A DNA stretch of 64,000 nucleotides from Alkalihalobacterium sp048323755 (GCF_048323755.1 NZ_JBLWFS010000002.1:272487-336486), one strand, 5' to 3'; positions 24,008 through 33,075 are shown, numbered from the stretch's first letter. Notes: generated by a model not told the origin, from the sequence alone. Program-made: numbers and translations.

Positions 24008-26977
24008 TTACGACAGTACGAACGTTGACTCTTGTTGAAAAAGGTTTTTAATTTGTTTATGACATGAAAAGAAAAGAATTTGGTGCTTTTTAGCTACTTC
24101 CTCTATGACTGACTTGGCGTTAACCTTTCTTACATCATCAAAATTTACCATAATATCATCTAAAATAATTGGAATAGGAGATTTTACCTGATACTCCAGT
24201 GCTAAAGCGAGTCGAAGGGATAAATATAATTGTTCACCTGTCCCCTGACTCAACTCATCCGGATAAAATCGAACCCCATCATGTCGCTCAACAATGAATG
24301 TATTTTCTGAAATAGGCGCAAATAAGTGAGTATATTCTCCATTTGTCATCTGTGAGAAAATTTCTTTTGCTTTTTGAATAACAACAGGCTGCCTTTCCAG
24401 TTCATAAATCGACTTAGCCTGCTTCAATATGAATTGGCCGAGTCGCAAGGTTGCCCATTCTTTGGCAACCTCCTGGAATTCTGATTTTTTTAATTCATAC
24501 GTTTGACAGAGTTGAGAATGATTCGTTCCTATTTCCAATTGTTCAATTTCATGATCTATTTTCCCAAGTTGTTTTTGATGTGCCGATTGTCGTTCTACTG
24601 CTTCTGCTAACTGCTCATTTAACATAACTAAACCTTCTTCTATGGTAACGAGCCCTTGCTCTAATTGAGAGACTACTTCTTCTTTAGTTAAACTTTCAGT
24701 TGCAATTTGGGCTTGTTGGGAGCGAAGAAATACTAATTCTTTGTTAAGCGCCTGTCTTTCAATTGCAATGTCAGCTAAATAAAAGAATTCTTCTTCCGCT
24801 CTAGCTGAACCCCTCTCTAGCCATTCAAAACGACCTTCTTGTAAATACTGAATTTTCTTTTTCAGTGTATCTATTTCGGATTTGAGTTTCTCCACACTTT
24901 TGTTTGTTTCTAAAATTTGCATTCTTGATTTTTCTTCTAGCTCGATCACTTCATGAATTTTATGTACAAGTACAGCAAAACTCTCGTTTTCTTTTATGAA
25001 CAATTCACCAGCTATTTTCTGTCCTAAGCTGTGAATTTCCTCGAGTCGCTCACAAATTTCTGATTTTCTTTTTTTAAAGTACTTTTGATCGTTTATTAGT
25101 TGTTTCGTGTCAACAATAAGGTCGAACAATTCTAAATGATGTTGGCAATTACCATGATGACCAAATTGATATTTTCTACACCATTCCATTAATTGATTAT
25201 GGATAAGTTCAAGCTCGTTTTCACAAGTTTCAATAGCTGCTAATAATAGGTGATACCCTTTTTCATCTTGTGACAATTGTTGTTGCCTTATCTCTAATTG
25301 ATTTGCTTTAACAGTATTATCGTTAAGCGTCCGTTCTAATTGTTCAATGTCTCTTTCTAACTCATGAGTTGTTCTTAAGTGTTCTAACTTTTTTTCCTGT
25401 TCTACAATTTCAGGGTGAACCATTTGGTCATTACTCATTTTGACAGTACTGTTCATATAAAGCATGATAGCAGCCGAAACAAATGCCAGAATAGAAGGAA
25501 TCCACTGTTGTATATATACTAACCATCCCACCATCCCAAATAATAATAGAGATATAAGGATAAGATAAAACCGGTTTTTCTTTTGATGATCAGAGCTTTT
25601 GGGCTGAAGCTTCTGCCAATGAATTTGTTGCTCTAACTCAAGTCTTTTGGATCTTTTCTCTTTAAGATTTATCAACTCTTGTTCGATTTCTTCTTTCTCT
25701 ATGATTGACAGACACTGTCCATGTATGTCTTTCATCTTTCCTTTCGCTTGTTCAAGTTGAAAGGACTTCGTCTTCAGTTCAACCTCTAACTGTTCTTGTT
25801 CATAAAGAGACTTTCTTTCTCGTTGCACTAGTGTTTTTAACTCTTCTTTTGCTGTTAAACTAGTTTCTGCACGCAATACGGTTTCAGTATTCCAATCACG
25901 GCCTAATCTTTCTGTATGATCTGCAATTAGTTGATTGGTTTTATGCAACTCTAGATCTACACTAGATAACTCTTCTTTTAATCTTTCATACTCATAAGTA
26001 TTCTCTTTTAGCAGTAGTGCTTGTTCTTTAATTTGTTCAAAATTAGCTCTTAGTGTACCTTCCTTTGTTTGTTGCTCCTGTTCGCTTAACTTAAGTTCTA
26101 AGTCGACTAACTGCTCCTTCAATGCCTGTTCTTTTGCTATACTATCTTTCACTGCATCAATACCGTGGATTGGAAAATTTTCAATAAATGGAAGTTGCTC
26201 TAGTTGTGCAACGATACCCGTTTCCTGAACATACAATGGCTCGATAATCTTTAATTTTTCTTGTATCTTTATTCTGCCTTTTAACAAATTAATAGTTTCG
26301 CTGATCTGCTCATATTGAGATTGAAGGTCCCTTCGCTGCACTAGTAATTCATTATAATGATTGAGCTGACTCTCAACTTGTTTTAAACTTTTCTTCATCT
26401 CTTCTAACTGTTGTAATTTTTCATTAAGAATAGGCCTTTTCCCACTTGGCTTGAATAATTCTTGTTGTCCTTTTTCAATCTTTTTCTCAAGTTCACTTAA
26501 CGAACCTTTCCCCCAAATACTTGCACCATGCAAGTATTGGTTTAATTCTTCCGTCTTTAACTGCTCCATTTTTTGTAAATCACTAGCACTAAATGAAAAT
26601 ATACCTAAGAAGACCCGTTTATCTATCCCACCTAACAGGTTGTGTAATGCTTCTTCACCACTAACCGTTCCATCTTCAAAATAAACTGCAGCTTTCCCAT
26701 TATTTTTCCCTTTTTGTCTTTCAATCGTAACTTTACCTACCTCTTTCATTTCTATAGTTAACTTACCACCATAACTTGCTCCTTGCTTCGGTTCATAGTG
26801 GGCACCTGCTTGAGATTTTGTCGGAAAACCAAACAACATCACTGTGACGAACGATTTTATTGTAGACTTCCCCTTTTCGTTTTCCCCATATATAACTTGT
26901 AATCCTGTAGAATCGAAGTTAATTTGCTTATCGCAAAATTTTCCATATCCGTAAATATGTAAGTGCGTAATTCTCAT
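24008..26977 (-). CDS. yhaN: YhaN, SbcC/Rad50-like ATPase with central membrane segment
   Basis: 989 residues. Walker A YGENEKGKST lies near residue 35 and the C-terminal half-site has the signature LSQGTGEQLYLSLRLALA and Walker B PIILDDIMVNF. The two are separated by long Gln/Glu/Lys-rich coiled coils, as in SMC/Rad50 proteins. At the apex, about residues 469-510, the coiled coil is replaced by two strongly hydrophobic helices, so the protein should be membrane anchored instead of carrying a zinc hook. The ATG overlaps the yhaO stop (TAATG), implying coupled translation; the GTG upstream is part of the AAAGGAGTGG site. Confidence 0.9.
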   Translation of the reverse strand: MRITHLHIYGYGKFCDKQINFDSTGLQVIYGENEKGKSTIKSFVTVMLFGFPTKSQAGAHYEPKQGASYGGKLTIEMKEVGKVTIERQKGKNNGKAAVYFEDGTVSGEEALHNLLGGIDKRVFLGIFSFSASDLQKMEQLKTEELNQYLHGASIWGKGSLSELEKKIEKGQQELFKPSGKRPILNEKLQQLEEMKKSLKQVESQLNHYNELLVQRRDLQSQYEQISETINLLKGRIKIQEKLKIIEPLYVQETGIVAQLEQLPFIENFPIHGIDAVKDSIAKEQALKEQLVDLELKLSEQEQQTKEGTLRANFEQIKEQALLLKENTYEYERLKEELSSVDLELHKTNQLIADHTERLGRDWNTETVLRAETSLTAKEELKTLVQRERKSLYEQEQLEVELKTKSFQLEQAKGKMKDIHGQCLSIIEKEEIEQELINLKEKRSKRLELEQQIHWQKLQPKSSDHQKKNRFYLILISLLLFGMVGWLVYIQQWIPSILAFVSAAIMLYMNSTVKMSNDQMVHPEIVEQEKKLEHLRTTHELERDIEQLERTLNDNTVKANQLEIRQQQLSQDEKGYHLLLAAIETCENELELIHNQLMEWCRKYQFGHHGNCQHHLELFDLIVDTKQLINDQKYFKKRKSEICERLEEIHSLGQKIAGELFIKENESFAVLVHKIHEVIELEEKSRMQILETNKSVEKLKSEIDTLKKKIQYLQEGRFEWLERGSARAEEEFFYLADIAIERQALNKELVFLRSQQAQIATESLTKEEVVSQLEQGLVTIEEGLVMLNEQLAEAVERQSAHQKQLGKIDHEIEQLEIGTNHSQLCQTYELKKSEFQEVAKEWATLRLGQFILKQAKSIYELERQPVVIQKAKEIFSQMTNGEYTHLFAPISENTFIVERHDGVRFYPDELSQGTGEQLYLSLRLALALEYQVKSPIPIILDDIMVNFDDVRKVNAKSVIEEVAKKHQILFFSCHKQIKNLFQQESTFVLS

Positions 26978-28218
26978 TAACCCCACTCCTTTAATAATTC
27001 TTTTAATAATAGATCTCGGCCATCTTCTAGTAGTTTTTCAAGATCCTCACAACTCAATGGCTCTAGGAATGGTTTAGCTTTTCGATGATTATATAATTCT
27101 TTAAGTACTTCTTTTACATCCTCATGAGAACTTTCAATTAATTCCGCCGTAACTCTCGTAATATCACCTAAAAAGTCATCTTGCTGTTGTAATTGATGGA
27201 TATCCCATTTCTTTTTTGTGTTATTTTCATACGAAGAAATCCAAACGAAAGTTTCTTCATCGTCTTGATCTTCATTCACATGTGTTATCCAATCCTCTAT
27301 CTGATCTTTTTCTTCTAAGAGATCTGAAATTGGTCCTTCCCCCGTAAATTGGAGATGTAACATGAAGCTTTTCTTTAATGTCCGTCTATCATCAATCATT
27401 TGTTCACAGTAAGCTAAAAATTGATCATGTGTTTGGATGTTGTTAATGGGAATTTCTAACGTTTCCCAAAGTAATGGAGCTGTTTTATAAAATTCGGCAT
27501 GAACATCATTTGTTTCATCGATCTCTACTAATAAACAGCCTTTTTCCCCTGTTTCTTTCCTATGCCTGCCTTGAATATTTCCCGGGTAGAAAATTGCTGA
27601 TTTTAGTTGAATCCTTTGATGTATATGTCCTAAAGCCCAGTAGTTAAAATCTTTTTCTTCTAATTCCTTCGTATGGAATGGTGCATATGGATTGTGACCA
27701 GTTATACTATGCTCTTGCCCATGAAGCATTCCAATATGGAAGTCTGTTCCCACGATTTTTTTATACTGGTCAATTTTTCTTTCATATATTTCTCGCTCCT
27801 GATAACTAAACCCGTAGATATGAGCTGTTGTACCATTTGAACTAACAAAACGTTTACATTCTATTTCGCTTGAAAAGAAATGAACATTATTTGTCCAACT
27901 CACAGACACCCAATTACCATTAAGGTGATCGTGATTCCCGTGGATAATATAAACTGGAATGTTTTCTTCGTCTAATCTTGCAAATTCTTTTCTAAGAAAA
28001 AGTTGAGCTTTTAAACTTCTTTGATCATGATCATATAAGTCGCCTGAGATCAATATAAAATCAACTTGTTGTTCTATCGCAAGGTCAATTATTTTCCTAA
28101 ATGAATAAAACGAGCTTTGATATATTTGTTTAAGCAGAGGTTCAGGTAAATGCGCCAAACCTTTAAAAGGACTATCCAAATGTAAATCAGCAGTATGTAT
28201 AAAACGCAACTGTTTCAA
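26977..28218 (-). CDS. yhaO: YhaO, SbcD/Mre11-like metallophosphoesterase
   Basis: 413 residues. Calcineurin-like metal motifs: HTADLHLDSPF (residues 8-18), ISGDLYDHD (about 57), IHGNHDH (about 94), LHGQEH and ALGHIHQR (about 196). A C-terminal region of about 170 residues is specific to the YhaO group. It is the nuclease-like partner of YhaN, analogous to SbcD-SbcC, presumably acting on DNA ends at the membrane. Start ATG after GAGGTGGTGAAAC. The pair forms its own two-gene operon. Confidence 0.9.
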   Translation of the reverse strand: MKQLRFIHTADLHLDSPFKGLAHLPEPLLKQIYQSSFYSFRKIIDLAIEQQVDFILISGDLYDHDQRSLKAQLFLRKEFARLDEENIPVYIIHGNHDHLNGNWVSVSWTNNVHFFSSEIECKRFVSSNGTTAHIYGFSYQEREIYERKIDQYKKIVGTDFHIGMLHGQEHSITGHNPYAPFHTKELEEKDFNYWALGHIHQRIQLKSAIFYPGNIQGRHRKETGEKGCLLVEIDETNDVHAEFYKTAPLLWETLEIPINNIQTHDQFLAYCEQMIDDRRTLKKSFMLHLQFTGEGPISDLLEEKDQIEDWITHVNEDQDDEETFVWISSYENNTKKKWDIHQLQQQDDFLGDITRVTAELIESSHEDVKEVLKELYNHRKAKPFLEPLSCEDLEKLLEDGRDLLLKELLKEWG

Positions 28219-28572
28219 TGTTTCACCACCTCATAGAAACTCTTTCTGTTTTTCATAGCTTTATTATACCAAAAAGTGAACGTGTGTTCTATCAAGACTC
28301 AAATAGTTTGACTGCTTTAGAAAAGAGTAAAGAGGTGATAACCATAAGCACGTCATCAATTCCATCTCCTGTTGCTTACGACGGTTCTCTTCTCATAGAT
28401 ATTTCCTCTAGTGGATACCATTCAGGCGTTTTTGTTGATGGGTTCCTGGGTTCCCCTAAGGTGTTCCTCTACCGCTCATCATTCCGTGCTTTTCGTTTAC
28501 GCTTTCTCCTAATTTTCCCCTCTCTCTCTGCTCCTCCTTGTTTTTTCCTCTATGGTGAACTAACAGCGCAAA
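28219..28572. other. Intergenic stretch upstream of yhaO
   Basis: About 350 bp. The yhaO promoter must lie here. A plus-strand frame is open through it but has no ATG with a ribosome-binding site, overlaps the next gene antisense, and reads as low-complexity Ser/Phe/Arg, so I do not call a gene. No strong hairpin was found before 28573. Confidence 0.5.
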
Positions 28573-28597
28573 CAAAAAAAGGAGGCCCAGCCTCCTT
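28573..28597 (-). terminator. Terminator of the 109-aa Sm-like gene
   Basis: AAGGAGGC/GCCTCCTT, 8-bp GC-rich stem, 3-nt loop; U7 follows on the minus strand. Confidence 0.85.
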
Positions 28598-28614
28598 AAA
28601 TGTTTTATTTAATC

Positions 28615-28944
28615 TTACCACCAAAAATAAGGTAATAACGAAATGGCAGTTAAAGCTGCTAATGGCAAGACGAGTCGACGAAATGGCCGTGGTCGTGGAT
28701 AGAATGGATACGGAGCATAGGGATATCCAAATCCACCGTAGGGGTAACCCCATTGTCTTTCATCGCTTCTCATATATCCATGACCGGATTGCTGCATATC
28801 ATCCATTGGCACCGCTAAGTATACATGATCATTATCAACGTGTTCGATAATACCGTGAAACGTTTGTTGATCCGCCGTTTGTACCATTACATTCTGATTC
28901 ATGTATTGCTGACATAGCGATTGCATGTACTGTTTATTATACAT
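28615..28944 (-). CDS. Small LSM-like protein with Tyr/Pro-rich tail, unknown function
   Basis: 109 residues. The first half (MYNKQYMQSLCQQY, NVMVQTADQQTFHGIIEHV, HVYLAVP) has the spacing of an Sm-like beta-barrel strand set. The middle is Gly/Tyr/Pro rich (GYPYGGFGYPYAPYPFYPR) like spore-coat or outer-layer proteins of Bacillus, and the C-terminus is a hydrophobic helix ending in FWW. I start at the ATG after GGAGGGCGTAAAC; the frame opens 14 codons earlier. A spore-surface role is inference only. Confidence 0.65.
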   Translation of the reverse strand: MYNKQYMQSLCQQYMNQNVMVQTADQQTFHGIIEHVDNDHVYLAVPMDDMQQSGHGYMRSDERQWGYPYGGFGYPYAPYPFYPRPRPFRRLVLPLAALTAISLLPYFWW

Positions 28945-29004
28945 GTTTACGCCCTCCTCATGATTAATCCATTTCATCATATTCAACGTTGGGCGAATGG
29001 TTAC

Positions 29005-29130
29005 AAGAAAAGCGCAAGGCGCCTGCTTATCGGCGACAAGCGCTGGAGGGCCAGCAATAAGTGTCTTTCTCTTTTAGACACGTTTGATGGACCGAAGCGA
29101 CCTCGAGCCGATGGCGCCTGGAGCTAGACA
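29005..29130 (+). repeat. Modular repeat, type I core
   Basis: Left end AAGAAAAGCGCAAGGCGCCT, right end GGCGCCTGGAGCTAGACA. The core folds into hairpins GCTGG-AGGG-CCAGC, GTGTCTxxxAGACAC and the outer GGCGCC...TATCGGC/GCCGATGGCGCC stem. 126 bp; same type as units at 30312 and 30586. Confidence 0.8.
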
Positions 29131-29156
29131 TCTCGAATTTTATGATTTCCTACTTT

Positions 29157-29197
29157 CAAAAATGAAAGAGGATGACTAAGATGTCACCCTCTTTCAT
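29157..29197 (-). terminator. Terminator of yidC
   Basis: A 15-bp stem with one mismatch (ATGAAAGAGGATGAC/GTCACCCTCTTTCAT), 6-nt loop, followed on the minus strand by TTTTTG. Confidence 0.9.
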
Positions 29198-29203
29198 TCT
29201 TAT

Positions 29204-29959
29204 TTATGCATTTAACTCAACATCTCTTGTTCTTCCAAAAAGGAAGTAACTTTGTACGATCATAAATAAATTACCGATTACCCAATACAACGCTAGAGCT
29301 GACGGCATCGCTAAAGCAGCCATCAAGATCATAGCAGGCATGATATATATTGTGACTTGCATATTGGCGGGCAGCGTACGCATCGTTAGTTTCCCTTGAA
29401 TAAAAGTAGTAATCGCAGCAACAATCGGTAATATAAATAATGGATCTGGACTACCTAGATTGAACCAAAGAAAAGAATGCCTCGCAATTTCTTCTGTTCT
29501 CATAATGGCAAAATAAAAAGCCATTAAAACCGGCATTTGAATGAATATTGGCAAACAACCTGTCATAGGGTTAACCCCATGTTTCTGATATAGACTGAAC
29601 ATTTCTTTTTGAAACTTTTGCTGTTCTTTTGGATCTTTCATATTATAACGACTTTTTAAAGCTTCCATTTCAGGCTTTATCGCTTGCATCGCGCGACTAC
29701 TTCGGTTTTGTTTTAAAGTTAGCGGTAAAATTACCAAGCGAATAAAAATAGTAACTACAATAATCGATAAACCAAAACTACCGTTAAAGAGTTGAGCAAC
29801 AAATGTAATTAACCAGGATAGGGGATACACAAAATAGTGATTCCAAATTCCTGTTGATTCTGCGGAAATAGGTTGAGTCGTTGCTCCACAACTAGCAAGC
29901 AACAGGGTACATCCAATTAATAAAAAGAACAGTATATACTTATTCGTAATCTGTTTCAA
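29204..29959 (-). CDS. yidC: YidC/Oxa1-family membrane protein insertase (lipoprotein type)
   Basis: 251 residues. Lipoprotein signal with lipobox LLASC (Cys about residue 24), then five hydrophobic segments of the 60KD_IMP core, including the conserved Arg in the first core helix (IFIRLVILPLTLKQNRSSRA) and the cytoplasmic helical hairpin (YNMKDPKEQQKFQKEMFSLY). It inserts membrane proteins alone or with SecYEG. Bacillus has two paralogues, SpoIIIJ and YqjG; which this is cannot be told, and its isolation from rnpA-jag argues against SpoIIIJ. Follows the 94-aa membrane protein by 25 nt. Confidence 0.9.
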   Translation of the reverse strand: MKQITNKYILFFLLIGCTLLLASCGATTQPISAESTGIWNHYFVYPLSWLITFVAQLFNGSFGLSIIVVTIFIRLVILPLTLKQNRSSRAMQAIKPEMEALKSRYNMKDPKEQQKFQKEMFSLYQKHGVNPMTGCLPIFIQMPVLMAFYFAIMRTEEIARHSFLWFNLGSPDPLFILPIVAAITTFIQGKLTMRTLPANMQVTIYIMPAMILMAALAMPSALALYWVIGNLFMIVQSYFLFGRTRDVELNA

Positions 29960-29984
29960 TGAACATCCTCCTTATTATTGAGTT

Positions 29985-30269
29985 TTATACGTTCAATAAT
30001 AAGGAAGGAATTGCATCATCATCGTTTTTCGAGTTTCGATCATGAAAGCTCGGTATCTTTCTTTTTATTAATATAAACGATAGGACGATGAGTAGTGGTG
30101 GCGTAACATTGAGTATTTCGTTGTCTCTATCATTGCTTTTAGCAAAGTACTTTCGTTGAAAATGCCAATGCATAACTTTTCTCGATAATGCGGCTGTAAT
30201 ATAGACCATTGATACACCGAGTAAAAGCCAAATAACAGGAAGATCAATCGTCACCTCAAACATACTCAT
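29985..30269 (-). CDS. Small membrane protein upstream of yidC, unknown
   Basis: 94 residues: one N-terminal membrane helix (about 7-26), a basic patch (SRKVMHWHFQRKYFAK), a second short hydrophobic stretch (VTPPLLIVLSFILIKR) and a polar tail. The ATG has GGGGGCG directly upstream; the frame continues through the type I repeat, whose translation I exclude. Same strand as yidC, 25 nt apart and no terminator between, so probably co-expressed. No family recognised. Confidence 0.6.
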   Translation of the reverse strand: MSMFEVTIDLPVIWLLLGVSMVYITAALSRKVMHWHFQRKYFAKSNDRDNEILNVTPPLLIVLSFILIKRKIPSFHDRNSKNDDDAIPSLLLNV

Positions 30270-30311
30270 CGCCCCCTTTCTAGTACATTTTGTTAAATTA
30301 TAACATTTACA

Positions 30312-30435
30312 AAGAAAAGCGCAAGGTGCCCGCATATCGGCGACAAGCGCTGGAGGGCCAGCAATAAGTGTCTTGTTCTTTAGACACGTTGTTGGACCGA
30401 AGCGACCTCGAGCCGATGGCACCTGGAGCTAGACA
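30312..30435 (+). repeat. Modular repeat, type I core, unit 1 of 3
   Basis: AAGAAAAGCGCAAGGTGCCC ... ATGGCACCTGGAGCTAGACA, 124 bp. The outer stem uses GGTGCC/GGCACC where the 29005 copy has GGCGCC/GGCGCC: paired positions changed together. Confidence 0.85.
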
Positions 30436-30585
30436 AAGAAAAGCGCAAGCACTCGGTTAGCGACGTACGGACTGGAGCACACCTTATGAGATAAAGGAAA
30501 CACGGTGATCGCTAGTGAACCGATGTTGACTTATCGTAAGGCGGTGAGCGAAGTCTCGCTAGTCGCTGAGTGCGGGAGCTAGACA
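30436..30585 (+). repeat. Modular repeat, type II core, unit 2 of 3
   Basis: Same ends (AAGAAAAGCGCAAG / GGAGCTAGACA) but an unrelated core: CACTCGGTTAGCGACGTACG ... GTTGACTTATCGTAAGGCGG ... TCGCTAGTCGCTGAGTGC. The outer stem is GCACTC/GAGTGC. Abuts its neighbours without spacer. Confidence 0.85.
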
Positions 30586-30710
30586 AAGAAAAGCGCAAGG
30601 TGCCTGCTTATCGGCGACAAGCGCTGGAGGGCCAGCAATAAGTGTCTTGCCCTTTAGACACGCTTGTTGGACCGAAGCGACCTCGAGCCGATGGCACCTG
30701 GAGCTAGACA
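30586..30710 (+). repeat. Modular repeat, type I core, unit 3 of 3
   Basis: Nearly identical to the 30312 unit (GGTGCC/GGCACC outer stem; GCTGGAGGGCCAGC; AGTGTCTT..AGACAC). The triple array fills the 478-bp gap before yhaP, which has no other feature. Confidence 0.85.
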
Positions 30711-30747
30711 TAGAAAACTCAAAGGAACTTCAAATCAAACTAATCGA

Positions 30748-32022
30748 TTATTTTTCTCTTTTGGACAACTGTAATGCTCGTTTAAAATCTTTTAATGAAG
30801 ACGACTTTCCGTACATTAGTACACCACCGCGATACACTCGAGCACCAATCCAAGCGAATAAAATGATTGTGGCTATAAGAATCCCTACTCCAAGCAGCAC
30901 TTCCCATAATGGCAGCGATAGCATTCCTACGCGTAAAAACATAATCATCGGTGCAAAAAATGGAATAAATGAAGTCACCGTAACAATCTTAGCTTCTGGA
31001 TTAGCTAGACCAAACATGGCAATTAAAAAGGCAGCTACAATTAAAAATATCATTGGTGTGACCATTTGATTAACGTCCTCAATGCGACTAACAAGCGAAC
31101 CGAGCATAGCTGAGATCGTTGCATACAAGAAATAGCCGAGGATGAAAAATAAAAATGCGTATCCAATCAAATGCAGCGGAATACCTTGACCTACAATTAA
31201 CTCTCCTAATTCTGGATCAAAAGAGTCCGTTGACAATCTTTGTCTAAGGGAAAGAACACCCACTAAGAAAATGAGTACATATTGAGTTAACCCTAACAAA
31301 GCAATCCCAAATATTTTTCCAAACATTTGTTGAACTGGTGAGGAACTAGAAATCAAGATTTCCATCACTCTTGATGACTTCTCAATTGCTATTTCCGTCG
31401 CAATCATATTACCGAACATAAGGACAGAAAAATAAATAATAAAAAGCAAGATGTAAACAAAAATACGTGCTTGGTTCAGTTCCATTTCTGTTTTTGCTGT
31501 TTCAGCAATCGCAACGCGCTCGAATTGAATTGGGGCATAAATGCTAGCTACTTCTTCAGGCTGTAGATTTAAGCTTGATGTCACAATTTCTTCTTTTACT
31601 TGCTGAAGTGCCTGCTCTAATTGCCAAGGCAATATTTGTTCGACAACTGTCATCGCATAATATTTTCCTTCAGGTAACCCTGTCTCCCCTAGTGAAACTT
31701 CAATCATACCTTCTACTTCTTGGTCTATCACTAACGTTTTCGCTTCCGAATACGAGCCCCCAAACTCCTTTAATTCTACAGTAGGGTTGATTTGACCGAC
31801 AGTATGTTTAAGCGGTTCAAAAAGTTGACCTGTTTCATCCAACACTAATACAACACTGCTCTCTTTTTGATCTTGATCAAAAACCGTAATAATTCGATCA
31901 AAATTCATGAAGCCAAAAATAAATAAGAGTGTTATTGCCGTCGATATGAGGAAGGATTTTGATTTTAACTTTGAAAGATAAGTATGTGCTAAAACAATAA
32001 AAAATTTATTCATATTGGGCAC
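30748..32022 (-). CDS. yhaP: YhaP, ABC-2 type (NatB-like) exporter permease
   Basis: 424 residues. One N-terminal membrane helix (about 22-42), a roughly 140-residue extracytoplasmic domain, then five or six clustered helices from about residue 185 on, with the ABC-2 membrane signature EKSSRVMEILISSSSPVQQMFGKI. It is the permease partner of YhaQ, overlapping that gene by 17 nt. NatAB-type systems extrude sodium or toxic compounds; for YhaPQ the substrate is unproven. Confidence 0.88.
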   Translation of the reverse strand: MPNMNKFFIVLAHTYLSKLKSKSFLISTAITLLFIFGFMNFDRIITVFDQDQKESSVVLVLDETGQLFEPLKHTVGQINPTVELKEFGGSYSEAKTLVIDQEVEGMIEVSLGETGLPEGKYYAMTVVEQILPWQLEQALQQVKEEIVTSSLNLQPEEVASIYAPIQFERVAIAETAKTEMELNQARIFVYILLFIIYFSVLMFGNMIATEIAIEKSSRVMEILISSSSPVQQMFGKIFGIALLGLTQYVLIFLVGVLSLRQRLSTDSFDPELGELIVGQGIPLHLIGYAFLFFILGYFLYATISAMLGSLVSRIEDVNQMVTPMIFLIVAAFLIAMFGLANPEAKIVTVTSFIPFFAPMIMFLRVGMLSLPLWEVLLGVGILIATIILFAWIGARVYRGGVLMYGKSSSLKDFKRALQLSKREK

Positions 32023-32905
32023 CCACCTTTTCTAAGAAAATGTCATGTAACGATGGGTCTTCTATTTCAAACTTTCGAACGAACCCTTTTGTTGCTAATA
32101 ATTGAAATAACTTGTGTGCTGTTTCTTCAGTAGCTATTTGAACTACAGCTCCTTCTTTCGTATGTTTAACCTTAAGAATACCTTCCAGTTGATCAAGAAA
32201 TTCGAGTGAAAATTCTGCTCGGATGACCACATTCATTTTTCCAAAAGACCGTTTAACATCTCGGATATTCCCTCCCACAACAGGTGAACCATTATGTAAT
32301 ATTACTAAGTGTTCACAAAGTTCTTCTACATGCTCCATTCTGTGACTGGAAAAAACGATCGTTGTTCCCGATTTGTTAAGGTCAATTACTGCCTCTTTTA
32401 ATAATTCAACATTTACAGGGTCAAGACCGCTAAACGGTTCATCTAAAATGAGTAACTCCGGTCGATGAATCACAGAAGCAATAAATTGAATTTTTTGCTG
32501 ATTACCTTTCGATAACTCTTCTACTTTTTTATTCTGGTATTCAGGAACTTTAAAACGTTCAAGCCATTGATTCATCTCTTTTAAAATGATAGTTTTCTCC
32601 ATACCTCTTAGTCTACCTAAATAAATTAATTGCTCTGACACTTTAAGTTTCGGATATAACCCTCTTTCTTCTGGTAAGTATCCTATTAGTTGACTTGATT
32701 TATAATTGATCTTTTCGTTATTCCATGAGATCTTTCCTTCTGTTGGTTCTAATAGATTTAAAATCATTCGAAAAGTTGTCGTCTTTCCTGCACCATTTGC
32801 ACCTAACATACCAAACATTTGACCTTTCTCAATCGTCAAATTTAAATGATTGACTGCAGTTGTTTTACCAAACTTCTTTGTTAGATCCTCTATTACTAAA
32901 CTCAT
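32006..32905 (-). CDS. yhaQ: YhaQ, ABC transporter ATP-binding protein
   Basis: 299 residues. Walker A GANGAGKTT (about 36-44), signature LSKGNQQKIQ, Walker B LLILDEPFSGLDP and H-loop FSSHRME; the C-terminal extension of about 80 residues, including the DPSLHDIFLEKVG motif, is typical of the NatA/YhaQ group. Upstream lie three related TATGTTnnnCAC elements which may be a regulator site. First gene of a two-gene operon with yhaP. Confidence 0.9.
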   Translation of the reverse strand: MSLVIEDLTKKFGKTTAVNHLNLTIEKGQMFGMLGANGAGKTTTFRMILNLLEPTEGKISWNNEKINYKSSQLIGYLPEERGLYPKLKVSEQLIYLGRLRGMEKTIILKEMNQWLERFKVPEYQNKKVEELSKGNQQKIQFIASVIHRPELLILDEPFSGLDPVNVELLKEAVIDLNKSGTTIVFSSHRMEHVEELCEHLVILHNGSPVVGGNIRDVKRSFGKMNVVIRAEFSLEFLDQLEGILKVKHTKEGAVVQIATEETAHKLFQLLATKGFVRKFEIEDPSLHDIFLEKVGAQYE

Positions 32906-32955
32906 TTTAAACCTCCAAAACTCGTGTTATTTTTTATATACGGTTGAACTAGAAT

Positions 32956-33007
32956 TATGTTTCACAAAATTTTTAAAAAGTCTATGTTATTCCACAATAT
33001 GTTTCAC
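32956..33007. promoter_or_regulatory. Repeated TATGTTTCAC elements upstream of yhaQ
   Basis: TATGTTTCAC occurs at 32956-32965 and 32998-33007, exactly 42 bp apart (four helical turns), with a looser copy TATGTTATTCCAC at 32983-32995. They lie 51-102 bp upstream of the yhaQ start, a position suited to a regulator. Confidence 0.35.
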
Positions 33008-33075
33008 TTGAATATGTAAGCGATTGAATTTAAAATATTAGTACAAGTCTAACAAATATTAGAGGTGGATAACCG

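Noticed and set aside
28218..28850. Plus-strand open frame of 210 codons before the LSM-like gene
   Set aside because: No start codon with a ribosome-binding site, biased low-complexity product, and its second half is antisense to a well-supported minus-strand gene and its terminator.
29985..30422. 145-residue version of the protein upstream of yidC
   Set aside because: The extra N-terminus is the translated type I repeat; the ATG at 30269 has the only good ribosome-binding site.
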